Shown: positions 1-7,673, counted from the first letter of the stretch. The stretch is 13,024 nucleotides of DNA from CAZADS01 sp964483985 (GCA_964483985.1 CAZADS010000084.1:1-13024), one strand, 5' to 3'. Notes: a model not told the origin generated them from the sequence alone. A program made the numbers and translations.

Positions 1-713
1 TAGATCAAATAATTAATTCTGCCTCAAAAACCTTGTATATGTCAGGAGGACAAATGGGTTGTCCTATTGTATTTAGAGGACCTAATGGAGCGGCCTCTAG
101 AGTAGGGGCCCAACATTCACAAGATTATAGCAGTTGGTACGCGCATTGCCCTGGCCTTAAAGTTGTAGCTCCCTGGTCAGGTGCGGATGCGAAAGGGTTG
201 CTTAAAGCAGCTATCAGAGACCCGAATCCAGTAATCATTTTAGAAAACGAAGTATTATATGGCCAAAGTTTTGAAGTCCCTGTCGATCCCAATTATACAG
301 TGCCCATCGGAAAAGCCAATATTATACGAAAAGGAAATGATGTGACCATTATTGCGTTCTCGATAATGGTCGGAAAAGCGTTAGAGGCGGCAGAGATATT
401 AAGTAAAAATAATATTGATGCCGAGGTGATCGATCTACGCACTATTCGCCCATTAGATGTTGCAGCTATTATAAAATCTGTTAGAAAAACCAATCGAATT
501 GTAACCGTGGAGGAAGGTTGGCCAACCTGTGGCATAGGCTCAGAAATCTCTGCTCAAATTATGGAGGAAGCATTTGACTATTTAGATGCTCCTGTAAAGC
601 GGATAGCAGGCAAAGATGTGCCAATGCCCTACGCGGCAAACTTAGAGAAACTCGCCTTGCCTCAAGTAGATGATATTGTATCAGCTGCTAAATCTGTTTG
701 TTATTTTATTTGA
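1..713 (+). CDS. pdhB: Pyruvate dehydrogenase E1 component, beta subunit (5' truncated)
   Basis: This is the C-terminal 236 residues of the beta subunit of thiamine-diphosphate-dependent pyruvate dehydrogenase, which with the alpha subunit decarboxylates pyruvate and passes the acetyl group to the E2 lipoyl arm. The reading frame is open from base 3 at the window edge, so the start lies outside; the TTG at 33 and ATG at 39 are internal codons. Family hallmarks are visible: the YMSGGQ segment at 36-53, the block RGPNGAASRVGAQHSQ, then PGLKVVAPW, and the transketolase C-terminal domain with EVIDLRTIRPLD and EEGWPTCGIGSE. The protein ends in the usual ALPQVDDIVSAAKSVCY. It stops 10 bases before the E2 start, as expected for one operon. 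Complete family members have about 330 residues, or about 460 with an N-terminal lipoyl domain; which type this is cannot be seen here. Confidence 0.96.
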   Translation, partial: DQIINSASKTLYMSGGQMGCPIVFRGPNGAASRVGAQHSQDYSSWYAHCPGLKVVAPWSGADAKGLLKAAIRDPNPVIILENEVLYGQSFEVPVDPNYTVPIGKANIIRKGNDVTIIAFSIMVGKALEAAEILSKNNIDAEVIDLRTIRPLDVAAIIKSVRKTNRIVTVEEGWPTCGIGSEISAQIMEEAFDYLDAPVKRIAGKDVPMPYAANLEKLALPQVDDIVSAAKSVCYFI

Positions 714-719
714 GGGGAG
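713..719 (+). promoter_or_regulatory. Ribosome binding site of pdhC
   Basis: The purine run AGGGGAG begins on the last base of the pdhB stop codon and lies 4 bases before the ATG at 724. It fixes the E2 start at 724, although the same frame is open upstream inside the end of pdhB. Confidence 0.7.
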
Positions 720-723
720 CATT

Positions 724-2007
724 ATGCCTATTTCCATATTAATGCCGGCTTTATCGCCCACCATGACGGAAGGGACATTAGTTTCCTGGCATAAAACCGA
801 AGGTGAAACAGTATCTCCCGGAGATGTTTTGGCCGAAATAGAAACAGATAAAGCCACGATGGAAGTAGAAGCGGTTGACGAGGGGATACTAGCGAAAATA
901 CTAATTGAAGAAGGCGTTGAAGGGATTGAGGTCAATACTCCAATTGCTATCTTGTTGGAAGAGGGTGAAAGCGAATCAGACATTAAGGAAAAAGATTTAG
1001 AGCAAGACCAGCACAATATAGAGAAAGCTGAGGAGGACATTGACCACGGTCAAGCAGAACCTTTACCTGTTGTTGAACCTTCAACAGGCAGTCAAAATAA
1101 AGGTGATGGAAGTCGAGTTTTCGCCAGTCCTTTGGCTCGGAGAATGGCAAGTCAAGCTAGCATTCCCCTAACTAGCATAACAGGAAGTGGGCCAAATGGA
1201 CGGATTGTAAAGGTAGATGTGGTAGCCGCTATTGCAACGAAAACTACTGATGAGAAAGTTGCAGTGCCTGGATTACCACAACCGTCTTCAGAACCGCCAA
1301 CGACTGAAAAAAGAATGGGTTTTCCACAATACGATGTAGTTGCTAATACGACTATGCGCAAAACAATCGCTCGACGTCTCACAGAATCCAAACAACTAGC
1401 GCCTCACTTTTATCTTAAGGTAGATTGCCAAATTGATGGCCTGCTATCTATCCGTGCGGAGCTTAATAACAAGATTAAAGAAGGAAAGATTTCAGTTAAT
1501 GATTTGGTAATAAAGGCCTCTGCTCTTGCTTTAACAAAAGTTCCTGAGGCTAATGCCTCCTGGACCGAAAGCGAGACGCTTATTTATCGTTCGGTAGATG
1601 TTTCTGTAGCTGTAGCAATTGAAGGTGGGTTGATCACGCCAATTATTCGTAATGCTGAAAATAAAGGCTTAGAGCAGATTTCATTAGAAATGAATGACTT
1701 GGCAAACAGAGCGCGGGAGGGGAAATTAGCGCCCGAGGAATATCAGGGTGGAACTTTTTCTATATCGAATCTGGGAATGTATGGTGTTAAGGAGTTTTCA
1801 GCAGTGATTAATCCTCCTCAAGGCGCAATTTTGGCCGTTGGAGCTGGAGAAGATCGGCCAGTAGTTAAATCTGGAGCAATTACGATAGCAAAAATCATGA
1901 CTTGCACTTTATCTGTTGATCATAGAGTGGTGGACGGAGCTGTTGGTGCGAAGTTTCTTGCAGAGTTTAAAAATCTCATTGAAGATCCGATTAGGATGCT
2001 TTTGTAA
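724..2007 (+). CDS. pdhC: Pyruvate dehydrogenase E2, dihydrolipoamide acetyltransferase
   Basis: This is the core of the pyruvate dehydrogenase complex. It moves the acetyl group from E1 to CoA through a lipoyl-lysine arm. Of 427 residues, 1-78 form one lipoyl domain with the modified lysine K43 in the motif ETDKATMEVEA. Residues 80-130 are an acidic linker. Residues 132-170 are the peripheral-subunit-binding domain (ASPLARRMA ... GSGPNGRI). Residues 205-427 are the trimeric acyltransferase domain, with catalytic His400 in the motif DHRVVDG. The signature PALSPTMTEG at the N terminus and the single lipoyl domain fit the alphaproteobacterial and mitochondrial pyruvate dehydrogenase E2 rather than the 2-oxoglutarate enzyme. 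The start at 724 has a ribosome site immediately upstream. It shares the operon with pdhB and very likely with the E3 gene that follows. Confidence 0.96.
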   Translation: MPISILMPALSPTMTEGTLVSWHKTEGETVSPGDVLAEIETDKATMEVEAVDEGILAKILIEEGVEGIEVNTPIAILLEEGESESDIKEKDLEQDQHNIEKAEEDIDHGQAEPLPVVEPSTGSQNKGDGSRVFASPLARRMASQASIPLTSITGSGPNGRIVKVDVVAAIATKTTDEKVAVPGLPQPSSEPPTTEKRMGFPQYDVVANTTMRKTIARRLTESKQLAPHFYLKVDCQIDGLLSIRAELNNKIKEGKISVNDLVIKASALALTKVPEANASWTESETLIYRSVDVSVAVAIEGGLITPIIRNAENKGLEQISLEMNDLANRAREGKLAPEEYQGGTFSISNLGMYGVKEFSAVINPPQGAILAVGAGEDRPVVKSGAITIAKIMTCTLSVDHRVVDGAVGAKFLAEFKNLIEDPIRMLL

Positions 2008-2101
2008 AAACCTCAAAAAAATATTAGGAACATTGTTAAAGACTAGGTGGTTTGGAAACACTTAATTTTGGCCTGCAATGGTGACAATAGAGGTATAAAC
2101 G

Positions 2102-3517
2102 ATGTCTGATACGAAATTCGATGTGATTGTTATTGGCGGCGGTCCTGGAGGATATGTAGCTTCAATTAGGGCGGCTCAATTGGGGATGAAGGTTGCTGTT
2201 GTTGAAAAAGAACACTTGGGTGGAATATGTCTAAATTGGGGTTGTATCCCCACAAAAGCATTACTCCGCACATCTGAAATTTACAGCACTCTAAGCCATG
2301 TTGGTGAATTTGGAATTGAAATAAGCGGGTTGAAATATGATTTGAAGAAAATGGTCCAGCGCTCCAGAAAAGTTGCAAAAAAACTTTCTGCAGGCGTGAT
2401 ACACTTACTTAAAAAAAATAAAGTTACTCTAATTAATGGACACGGAAAACTAGATGGTAGAACAACTGATTCCTTGAATTTAACGGTGCTAAATAGCAGC
2501 CAAAAGGCTATTAATCTCACGAGCAAAAATATCGTTTTGGCTACTGGGGCTCGGGCACGTTCGCTTCCTGGAATAAATTCCGACTTAGATCACATTTGGA
2601 CCTACAAAGAAGCGATGGTTCCAGAGGCTCTTCCCAGCTCTTTACTGGTGATAGGTTCGGGCGCGATTGGAATTGAATTTGCAAGTTTTTATAGTGATTT
2701 AGGAACGTCCGTAACAGTCGTAGAGGTGATGGATAGAATTTTGCCTATCGAAGATAAAGAGATATCAACTTTGGCCGAAAAAGCCTTTATCCGACAAGGG
2801 ATTAACATCAAAACTTCCGCAAAGGTCAGTGAGGTTAAAGTTAATTCCGCGGGTGCTGTAGAGGTCGATGTCGAGTGCGCTGGAAAAACTGAAAAAATTG
2901 TCGTTGAAAAAGTAATTCTTGCCGTTGGTATTATTGGGAATACTGAAGAACTTGGGATAGAAAACACTAACGTAGAAGTTAAGAACGGACATATAGTTAT
3001 CGACGAGAGGTGCGCTACGGGGGAACAGGGAATTTACGCTATAGGAGATATAGCTGGCCCTCCGTGGCTCGCACATAAGGCAAGTCACGAAGGCATAATT
3101 TGTATTGAAAACATAGCAGGATTAGACGCGGTGCATCCGATTAACGTAAATAATATACCAGGGTGTACGTATTGTCGTCCTCAAATTGCTAGTGTGGGTA
3201 TGACCGAAGAATCAGCAATGGAGGCAGGTTACCAGTTAAAAATTGGAAGGTTTCCTTTTATGGCTAATGGAAAGGCCATTGCTTTAGGTGAGTCAGAAGG
3301 ATTAGTAAAAACTGTATTCGACTCTAAGACTGGTGAATTGTTGGGAGCTCATATGATAGGTGCAGAAGTAACGGAAATGATTCAGGGTTACGCTATGGCA
3401 AGGACTTTAGAGACGACCGAGGCAGAGTTAATGCAGACTATATTCCCACATCCTACTCTTTCAGAAATGATGCATGAGTCGGTTTTAGATGCATATGGTA
3501 AAGTGATTCATTTTTGA
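2102..3517 (+). CDS. lpdA: Dihydrolipoyl dehydrogenase (E3)
   Basis: This FAD enzyme reoxidises the dihydrolipoyl arm of E2 and passes electrons to NAD. The 471 residues are full family length. The FAD-binding motif GGGPGGYVA is at 12-20. The redox-active disulfide is Cys43/Cys48 in GGICLNWGCIP. The NAD-binding fold starts at GSGAIGIEF (185-193), the second FAD motif AIGDIAG at 313-319, and the dimer-interface catalytic pair contains His450 in FPHPTLSE. The ATG at 2102 has GAGG 8 bases upstream. A 94-base gap separates it from E2, with no convincing promoter or terminator, so it is probably cotranscribed. Its place directly after E2 suggests it is the pyruvate-dehydrogenase-dedicated E3, though such enzymes often also serve other 2-oxoacid dehydrogenases. 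Confidence 0.96.
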   Translation: MSDTKFDVIVIGGGPGGYVASIRAAQLGMKVAVVEKEHLGGICLNWGCIPTKALLRTSEIYSTLSHVGEFGIEISGLKYDLKKMVQRSRKVAKKLSAGVIHLLKKNKVTLINGHGKLDGRTTDSLNLTVLNSSQKAINLTSKNIVLATGARARSLPGINSDLDHIWTYKEAMVPEALPSSLLVIGSGAIGIEFASFYSDLGTSVTVVEVMDRILPIEDKEISTLAEKAFIRQGINIKTSAKVSEVKVNSAGAVEVDVECAGKTEKIVVEKVILAVGIIGNTEELGIENTNVEVKNGHIVIDERCATGEQGIYAIGDIAGPPWLAHKASHEGIICIENIAGLDAVHPINVNNIPGCTYCRPQIASVGMTEESAMEAGYQLKIGRFPFMANGKAIALGESEGLVKTVFDSKTGELLGAHMIGAEVTEMIQGYAMARTLETTEAELMQTIFPHPTLSEMMHESVLDAYGKVIHF

Positions 3518-3528
3518 GCGGTGGAAAA

Positions 3529-3558
3529 TTGAAATAACTGGATATGGAATTATATATT
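3529..3558 (+). promoter_or_regulatory. Possible promoter of lipA
   Basis: The box TTGAAA (3529-3534) matches five of six bases of the -35 consensus. It is followed after 18 bases by TATATT (3553-3558, five of six), or after 16 bases by TATATA. Transcription would start near 3565, about 65 bases before the lipA ATG. The region is AT-rich, so a chance match is possible. Confidence 0.35.
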
Positions 3559-3630
3559 TTTTAACTTAATTAGTCGTTTCGCAACAGTTTAAGCCGGAGC
3601 TGACTTGGCTAAAAATTATAAGGAAAGTCG

Positions 3631-4611
3631 ATGTCGGATGAAACCAGCTCACTCAGCAGTAGATTTGTAAAAGTCCGCGACCGAGCACATGGCAACCCAA
3701 TTAGTAGGTCCAAAAAGAGAAAGCCAAATTGGATCCGCGTGAAAGCGCCGACATCCCCAATATATCGTCAAACTTACTCTCTAATGAGAGAATGGGGACT
3801 AAACACAGTATGCGAGGAGGCAGCGTGTCCAAATATAGGGGAGTGTTGGTCAAAGAGACACGCTACTATGATGATCTTGGGTGCTACTTGTACTAGAGCG
3901 TGCACGTTTTGCAACATTTCCACAGGACGCCCAGACTCTGTTAATCCAAAAGAGCCCGGCAATGTGGCCCAAGCGGTCTCTCGCTTGGAATTAGAACATG
4001 TTGTAATCACCTCGGTTGATAGAGATGATCTTCCTGACGGCGGTGCGGGGCATTTTGCCAGCACGATAAGGGCAATTAGATCTTCTTCACCTAACACTAC
4101 TATAGAAATTCTAACTCCAGATTTTCTTAATAAAAAAAATGCGTTAGAAACTGTTGTTAATGCAGAACCTGATGTTTTTAACCACAATCTTGAGACTGTG
4201 CCCCGATTATATCGGGAGGTTCGTCCCGGCTCTAGATATTTTCACTCTCTAAATTTGTTAAACAATGTTAAGCAAATGGATCCATCAATTTTTACTAAGT
4301 CTGGTGTAATGGTTGGGTTAGGGGAAACTTACAAAGAAATCATTCAGGTTATGGATGATATGCGATCGGCTAACATAGATTTTTTAACGATCGGGCAATA
4401 TTTGCAACCTACCGAACGACATCAAGTTGTAGATAGATTTGTCGAGCCTAAAGAGTTTGATAGATATAAAGGCGCTGCTCTTGGTATAGGTTTTTTAATG
4501 GTTTCGGCATCACCTTTGACACGTTCCTCATATCACGCCGGTGAAGATTTTCGGCAACTCCGGATTGCTCGAGATAAACGGGTTCTTGACGAAAATGTTG
4601 ATAATAGCTGA
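3631..4611 (+). CDS. lipA: Lipoyl synthase (radical SAM)
   Basis: LipA inserts two sulfur atoms into octanoyl groups attached to lipoyl domains, making the cofactor used by the E2 protein encoded just upstream. The 326-residue protein shows both iron-sulfur cluster sites. The auxiliary cluster cysteines are Cys61, Cys66 and Cys72 (CEEAACPNIGEC). The radical SAM CxxxCxxC is Cys87, Cys91 and Cys94 (CTRACTFC). The C-terminal RSSYHAGE supplies the conserved serine that ligates the auxiliary cluster in this family. The segments VDRDDLPDGGA and FNHNLETV are also typical. The N-terminal 35 residues are basic and variable, as usual. The ATG at 3631 is preceded by AAGGA 6-7 bases upstream. Clustering with the pyruvate dehydrogenase genes is common in Alphaproteobacteria. 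Confidence 0.97.
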   Translation: MSDETSSLSSRFVKVRDRAHGNPISRSKKRKPNWIRVKAPTSPIYRQTYSLMREWGLNTVCEEAACPNIGECWSKRHATMMILGATCTRACTFCNISTGRPDSVNPKEPGNVAQAVSRLELEHVVITSVDRDDLPDGGAGHFASTIRAIRSSSPNTTIEILTPDFLNKKNALETVVNAEPDVFNHNLETVPRLYREVRPGSRYFHSLNLLNNVKQMDPSIFTKSGVMVGLGETYKEIIQVMDDMRSANIDFLTIGQYLQPTERHQVVDRFVEPKEFDRYKGAALGIGFLMVSASPLTRSSYHAGEDFRQLRIARDKRVLDENVDNS

Positions 4612-4649
4612 CCCATAGTAATTTTTAGCCTAATTTTCTGGATTAATTG

Positions 4650-5093
4650 ATGACCTCGCACTCTGAGCAACGGATAGTACCTTTTTCCCCTGAGCAGCTT
4701 TTTGAACTTGTTGCGGATGTAGAACGGTATCCAGATTTTTTACCCTGGTGCGTTGGGGCTAGAATTCGATCAAAACATAATGAATTGGTCATCGCTGATT
4801 TGATGATTGGGTATAAATTAATCAGGGAGCGCTTCACATCCCGTGTTTGCTTAAATAGAGAAATTAAGCGGATAAATACTGAATATACGGATGGGCCCTT
4901 TAAGTTTCTCAAAAACCATTGGGTTTTTCGTAATCATTCGGACGGCTGTCTAATTGATTTTTACCTAGAATTTGAATTTCGGTCCCTAGTATTTCAAAAA
5001 CTTGTGGGCGTAATGTTTAATGAAGCTGTATATCGTATGGTTGGAGCCTTTGAAGATCGTGCTCGCGTTTTACACGGTATAGATAATGGATAG
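4650..5093 (+). CDS. RatA/Coq10-family START-like protein
   Basis: A 147-residue protein of the polyketide-cyclase/START-like fold, in the subfamily containing Coq10, a ubiquinone-binding protein needed for respiratory function, and E. coli RatA (YfjG), reported as a ribosome-association toxin. The family signature is clear: SPEQLFELVADVERYPDFLPWCVGAR near the N terminus, then FTSRV, GPFKFLKNHWVF and a long C-terminal helix closing the lipid pocket. In Alphaproteobacteria this gene commonly follows lipA, and here the gap is 38 bases, so cotranscription is likely. A quinone-related role is favoured by its respiratory neighbours, but this is inference. The ATG at 4650 has only a weak GGA 7 bases upstream; a TTG one codon earlier (4647) is an alternative. 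Confidence 0.88.
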   Translation: MTSHSEQRIVPFSPEQLFELVADVERYPDFLPWCVGARIRSKHNELVIADLMIGYKLIRERFTSRVCLNREIKRINTEYTDGPFKFLKNHWVFRNHSDGCLIDFYLEFEFRSLVFQKLVGVMFNEAVYRMVGAFEDRARVLHGIDNG

Positions 5094-5125
5094 TTCTGCG
5101 GATATTCCAACAAAAATGCTTCTAG

Positions 5126-5139
5126 CTTTTAGTTAAAAG
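5126..5139. terminator. Weak AT-rich hairpin between convergent genes
   Basis: CTTTTA and TAAAAG form perfect 6-base arms around GT, in the 74-base gap between the end of ratA (+) and the end of the ABC permease gene (-). The position suits a bidirectional terminator, but the stem has almost no G-C pairs and the realistic loop is larger than two bases. It is tentative. Confidence 0.25.
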
Positions 5140-5167
5140 TCCTTAATGCAAATTTATAATGGAACTG

Positions 5168-5941
5168 TTAATTCTTTATAAAGGTAATGTCGGTTTCTAT
5201 ATTTTCACCTGCTTGCCAAGGCATCATTCGGCGAAGCATTTTGTCAATACTAAAATAAAGAGTAATGGAAATTATTGCTAAAGTGAGAAGAGCCGCAAAC
5301 ATGATATCAATTTGCATTCGTGCATTAGAATGAAGCATAAGATAGCCAAGTCCGGCGCTAGAACCCACCCATTCTCCAACTATCGCCCCGATTGGGGCAA
5401 CTGCGCTACCGACGCGTAATCCAGACGCGAACGCGGGCAAAGCTGCTGGCATTTTAACGCGAAGCAGCAGTTTGTAACCACTGCAACCAAGAGCCTTAGC
5501 GCTGTCTATCAATACAGGCTCTGTTCTCCTTAAACCATCATGAAAAGCGGCCGTTATTGGAAAGAAAATTATTAGTGCGGCCATTGCTATTTTTGAAACT
5601 ATACCATAACCCAACCAAAGGACTAGCACTGGCGCTAAAGCAAAAACTGGAATCGCCTGACTTATCACGAGAACTGGAAGTAGCCAACGGCGTAGAAGAG
5701 CTGTTTCAGACATAACAATTGCTGCTACCGAACCTAAAATCGTTCCAATTATCAAGCCAAGCAAAATTTCAGTTATAGTTATTTTAGAATGAGTAATAAT
5801 CAAGCTAGCATTATCTATCCACGCTGATGCAACACGAGTTGGCCCAGGTAAAATGTAATGCGGACTATTAGTCAACCAAACAATTAATTGCCACAAAATA
5901 ACAAGTACTAAAACGGTTATAAAGGCTCGTAATAGCCCCAA
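5168..5941 (-). CDS. ABC transporter permease, SsuC/TauC/ThiX type
   Basis: A 257-residue inner-membrane permease of the binding-protein-dependent (BPD) type. Hydrophobic segments lie at about 4-23, 55-76, 86-110, 114-134, 180-200 and 212-232. The EAA loop that contacts the ATPase is at 146-170 (DSAKALGCSGYKLLLRVKMP). The N-terminal YILPGPTRV and the AIPVFALAPVLVLWLGYG block are typical of permeases for sulfonates, nitrate/taurine and thiamine-precursor pyrimidines. The stretch GLGYLMLHSNARMQIDIMFAA resembles what I recall of alphaproteobacterial pyrimidine-precursor (ThiX-like) permeases, but the substrate is not proven. The start is TTG; an in-frame stop lies upstream with no ATG between, and GGAG lies 7 bases before the TTG. 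No ATPase or binding protein gene flanks it, which is unusual. Confidence 0.88.
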   Translation of the reverse strand: MGLLRAFITVLVLVILWQLIVWLTNSPHYILPGPTRVASAWIDNASLIITHSKITITEILLGLIIGTILGSVAAIVMSETALLRRWLLPVLVISQAIPVFALAPVLVLWLGYGIVSKIAMAALIIFFPITAAFHDGLRRTEPVLIDSAKALGCSGYKLLLRVKMPAALPAFASGLRVGSAVAPIGAIVGEWVGSSAGLGYLMLHSNARMQIDIMFAALLTLAIISITLYFSIDKMLRRMMPWQAGENIETDITFIKN

Positions 5942-5948
5942 TGCTTTA

Positions 5949-5952
5949 CTCC
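5949..5952 (-). promoter_or_regulatory. Ribosome binding site supporting a TTG start
   Basis: On the - strand GGAG lies 7 bases upstream of the TTG at 5941-5939. The only nearby ATG, overlapping this site, is followed after one codon by a stop and is in another frame. The site therefore decides the permease start. Confidence 0.6.
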
Positions 5953-5994
5953 ATCGTAAAAAAAATTAGTCAAATATGATTGTGTCTTTTCGAC

Positions 5995-6023
5995 TTGGCA
6001 ATGTAACCCTTCTGAACTATTTT
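5995..6023 (+). promoter_or_regulatory. Candidate promoter for the deacetylase unit, possibly leaderless
   Basis: TTGGCA (5995-6000, five of six -35 bases) and TATTTT (6018-6023, four of six -10 bases) are spaced by 17 bases. Transcription would begin at about 6029-6031, on or next to the ATG at 6029. That ATG has no recognisable ribosome site, which agrees with a leaderless message. The inference rests on weak consensus matches. Confidence 0.35.
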
Positions 6024-6028
6024 TGCGA

Positions 6029-7156
6029 ATGAGTTTTACTCTCTATCCTGGCTATCCCATTATGATCTGTAGTGAGGTCTATCGCACTTCGCGATTTGGT
6101 GGACGACATCCACTTTCTATCGAACGCATTACTCCAGTTATGGATTTGTGTATGGCTCTAGGTTGGCTTGATAGCAAAAATTTTATGGAAAGTCCGATTG
6201 CCACACCGAGCATGCTTACCCGGTTCCATGACCTTAATTATGTTAAGGCCGTTATTCGCGCGGAGCAAGGTGGCTTTTTATCGGAAGAGGAAAAAGTGCA
6301 ATATAACTTAGGTAGAAGTGGGAATCCGATATTTCCGGAGATGTTTAGACGACCAGCGACTACAGCAGGAGCAAGTATTGTAGCGGGGAAAATTTTGTCA
6401 GAAGTAGATAATGGTATTGTTTATTCTCCTGCCGGAGGCAACCATCACGGTAGATCTAATATGGCATATGGGTTTTGTTTTTTTAATGACCCTGTATTAG
6501 GAATATTTGCGATGCTGGATGGGGGACTTCAAAGGATCCTATATGTAGATTTAGATGCACATCACGGCGACGGAGTTCAAGACGCTTTCGACGGTGATAA
6601 CCGAGTGTTAACAATTTCAATACACGAAGAACATCGTTGGCCTGGAACAGGTTTAATGAATGACAGAGCTGGTGGGATGGCTAGAAACTTGCCGGTGCCA
6701 GAAGGTTTTAATGATTCCGAACTAGATGCCGTAATTAGGAAAGCAATAATACCGTTAAGTGATGAGTTTTATCCCGACGCAATAGTGATTCAATCCGGAT
6801 GTGACGGGCTTGCAGATGACCCTCAAAGCAAGTTGTCGTTATCGAATGTAGGACTTAAAGATGCTGTTATCCTATTGTCTAAGCTAGCTCCTAGAGTTCT
6901 AGTCATAGGAGGTGGTGGTTATAATCCATGGGCCACAGCTAGGGCATGGACATTAGTTTGGGGCAGTTTGAACGATTTTGAACCACCTCAGACGCTTTCT
7001 AATGCTTGTCAGGAAGTGCTTCGATCTTTGGAATGGCGTCATTCTAAGGGACGTAATCCCCCAGATCATTGGTATTCGAAACTAGAGGATCGACCGAATT
7101 TTGGACCGATTCGAAAAGAAATTGAAACCATTATTGCGGAAGTTATTGCTCTATGA
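6029..7156 (+). CDS. Histone-deacetylase-family (AcuC-like) deacetylase
   Basis: A zinc-dependent deacetylase of the arginase/HDAC fold, 375 residues from the ATG at 6029. The active site is intact: the His-His pair 139/140 (GGNHHG), zinc ligands Asp176 and His178 (VDLDAHHGDGV) and Asp259 (SGCDGLADD), and the transition-state tyrosine Tyr298 in GGGGYNP. The motif GFCFFNDP is also present. Bacterial relatives include AcuC and acetylpolyamine amidohydrolases. The substrate here (acetyl-lysine protein, acetylpolyamine or other acyl amide) cannot be told from sequence. The HPLSIER and ALGWL segments near the N terminus match HDAC-like proteins that I associate with Alphaproteobacteria. No ribosome site precedes the start; TTG at 6023 is an in-frame alternative. 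The stop overlaps the next gene by 4 bases (ATGA), implying translational coupling. Confidence 0.92.
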   Translation: MSFTLYPGYPIMICSEVYRTSRFGGRHPLSIERITPVMDLCMALGWLDSKNFMESPIATPSMLTRFHDLNYVKAVIRAEQGGFLSEEEKVQYNLGRSGNPIFPEMFRRPATTAGASIVAGKILSEVDNGIVYSPAGGNHHGRSNMAYGFCFFNDPVLGIFAMLDGGLQRILYVDLDAHHGDGVQDAFDGDNRVLTISIHEEHRWPGTGLMNDRAGGMARNLPVPEGFNDSELDAVIRKAIIPLSDEFYPDAIVIQSGCDGLADDPQSKLSLSNVGLKDAVILLSKLAPRVLVIGGGGYNPWATARAWTLVWGSLNDFEPPQTLSNACQEVLRSLEWRHSKGRNPPDHWYSKLEDRPNFGPIRKEIETIIAEVIAL

Positions 7157-7596
7157 GACGGGCAATTCTGATTTTAATAATTGTCTTTGCGATGACTGAA
7201 GTTAAGGGTCAGGACAACTACCAAAGTGATCTGCGGATAAAAACTTCAGATGGCCGAGCGTACGATTTTAAGGTTGAATTGGCTCGCTCGGCTAAGGAAA
7301 AAGAAATTGGGCTGATGTTTCGAAAGACTTTAGCATCTAAAAAGGGAATGCTTTTTCTCTATGAGAATGTAAAACATCAAAATATGTGGATGAAAAACAC
7401 ATTTGTACCGCTAGACATACTTTTCATAAGTGAAAACGGGCGAATAAATCATATCCACGAACGCGCGGTTCCGCTTTCCAAGGAAATTATATCGTCACGA
7501 CAGCCGGTATCCGCAGTTCTGGAAATTCGGGGCGGTACTGTTAGCAAGCTGAGAATTCAAGAAGGAGATATCGTTGAATACTCAGGGATTCGTTAG
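7153..7596 (+). CDS. Exported DUF192 family protein
   Basis: A 147-residue protein with a short signal peptide (basic MRR, a hydrophobic run to about residue 15, likely cleavage near residue 19-20) and one DUF192 domain covering the rest. Family motifs seen are KEIGLMFRKTLASKKGMLF, the MWMKNTFVPLDILFI segment, and AVLEIRGGTVSKLRIQEGD. DUF192 is a small beta-barrel domain of unknown biochemical function, usually periplasmic. The ATG at 7153 overlaps the stop of the deacetylase gene, so the two are almost certainly one operon. A hairpin terminator follows directly. In many Alphaproteobacteria a DUF192 gene sits near cold-shock genes, so pairing with a deacetylase is a less usual context. Confidence 0.9.
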   Translation: MRRAILILIIVFAMTEVKGQDNYQSDLRIKTSDGRAYDFKVELARSAKEKEIGLMFRKTLASKKGMLFLYENVKHQNMWMKNTFVPLDILFISENGRINHIHERAVPLSKEIISSRQPVSAVLEIRGGTVSKLRIQEGDIVEYSGIR

Positions 7597-7598
7597 AT

Positions 7599-7623
7599 GG
7601 TTGTCAGGGATGACAATTATTTC
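7599..7623 (+). terminator. Likely rho-independent terminator of the deacetylase-DUF192 unit
   Basis: Perfect arms TTGTCA (7601-7606) and TGACAA (7611-7616) enclose GGGA, a GNRA-type tetraloop. Two G-T wobble pairs can extend the stem at its base, and TTATTTC follows at once. It begins 2 bases after the DUF192 stop codon, where an operon terminator is expected. The stem is short, with two G-C pairs. Confidence 0.55.
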
Positions 7624-7645
7624 AAAAATGCGCTACTAGATTTAA

Positions 7646-7673
7646 TTCAAAAACGAATTTTCAGAATTATAAT
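7646..7673 (+). promoter_or_regulatory. Candidate promoter of the methyltransferase gene
   Basis: A perfect -10 hexamer TATAAT lies at 7668-7673, with TTCAAA (7646-7651, four of six) 16 bases upstream. It is placed after the preceding terminator and about 60 bases before the TTG start, so this gene is probably transcribed alone. Confidence 0.45.

Noticed and set aside
33..713. Start of the first gene at TTG 33 or ATG 39
   Set aside because: The frame is open to base 3 and the upstream residues (DQIINSASKTL) match the continuous E1 beta family sequence, so the gene is truncated by the window edge.
670..723. Longer N terminus of E2 overlapping pdhB
   Set aside because: The extra 18 residues come from the wrong frame of the pdhB end. 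The canonical E2 N terminus begins at 724, after a good ribosome site.
4650..5093. Toxin-antitoxin system suggested by the RatA name
   Set aside because: There is no partner gene, and next to lipA this family is better read as a Coq10-like START protein.
5946..5954. Two-codon ATG-GAG-stop frame upstream of the ABC permease gene (- strand)
   Set aside because: Its GAG belongs to the GGAG ribosome site of the permease. A minimal frame like this arises by chance and has no ribosome site of its own.
7644..7659. Hairpin AATTC-N6-GAATT upstream of the methyltransferase
   Set aside because: Five nearly all A-T pairs in AT-rich DNA are expected by chance, and it overlaps the candidate -35 region.
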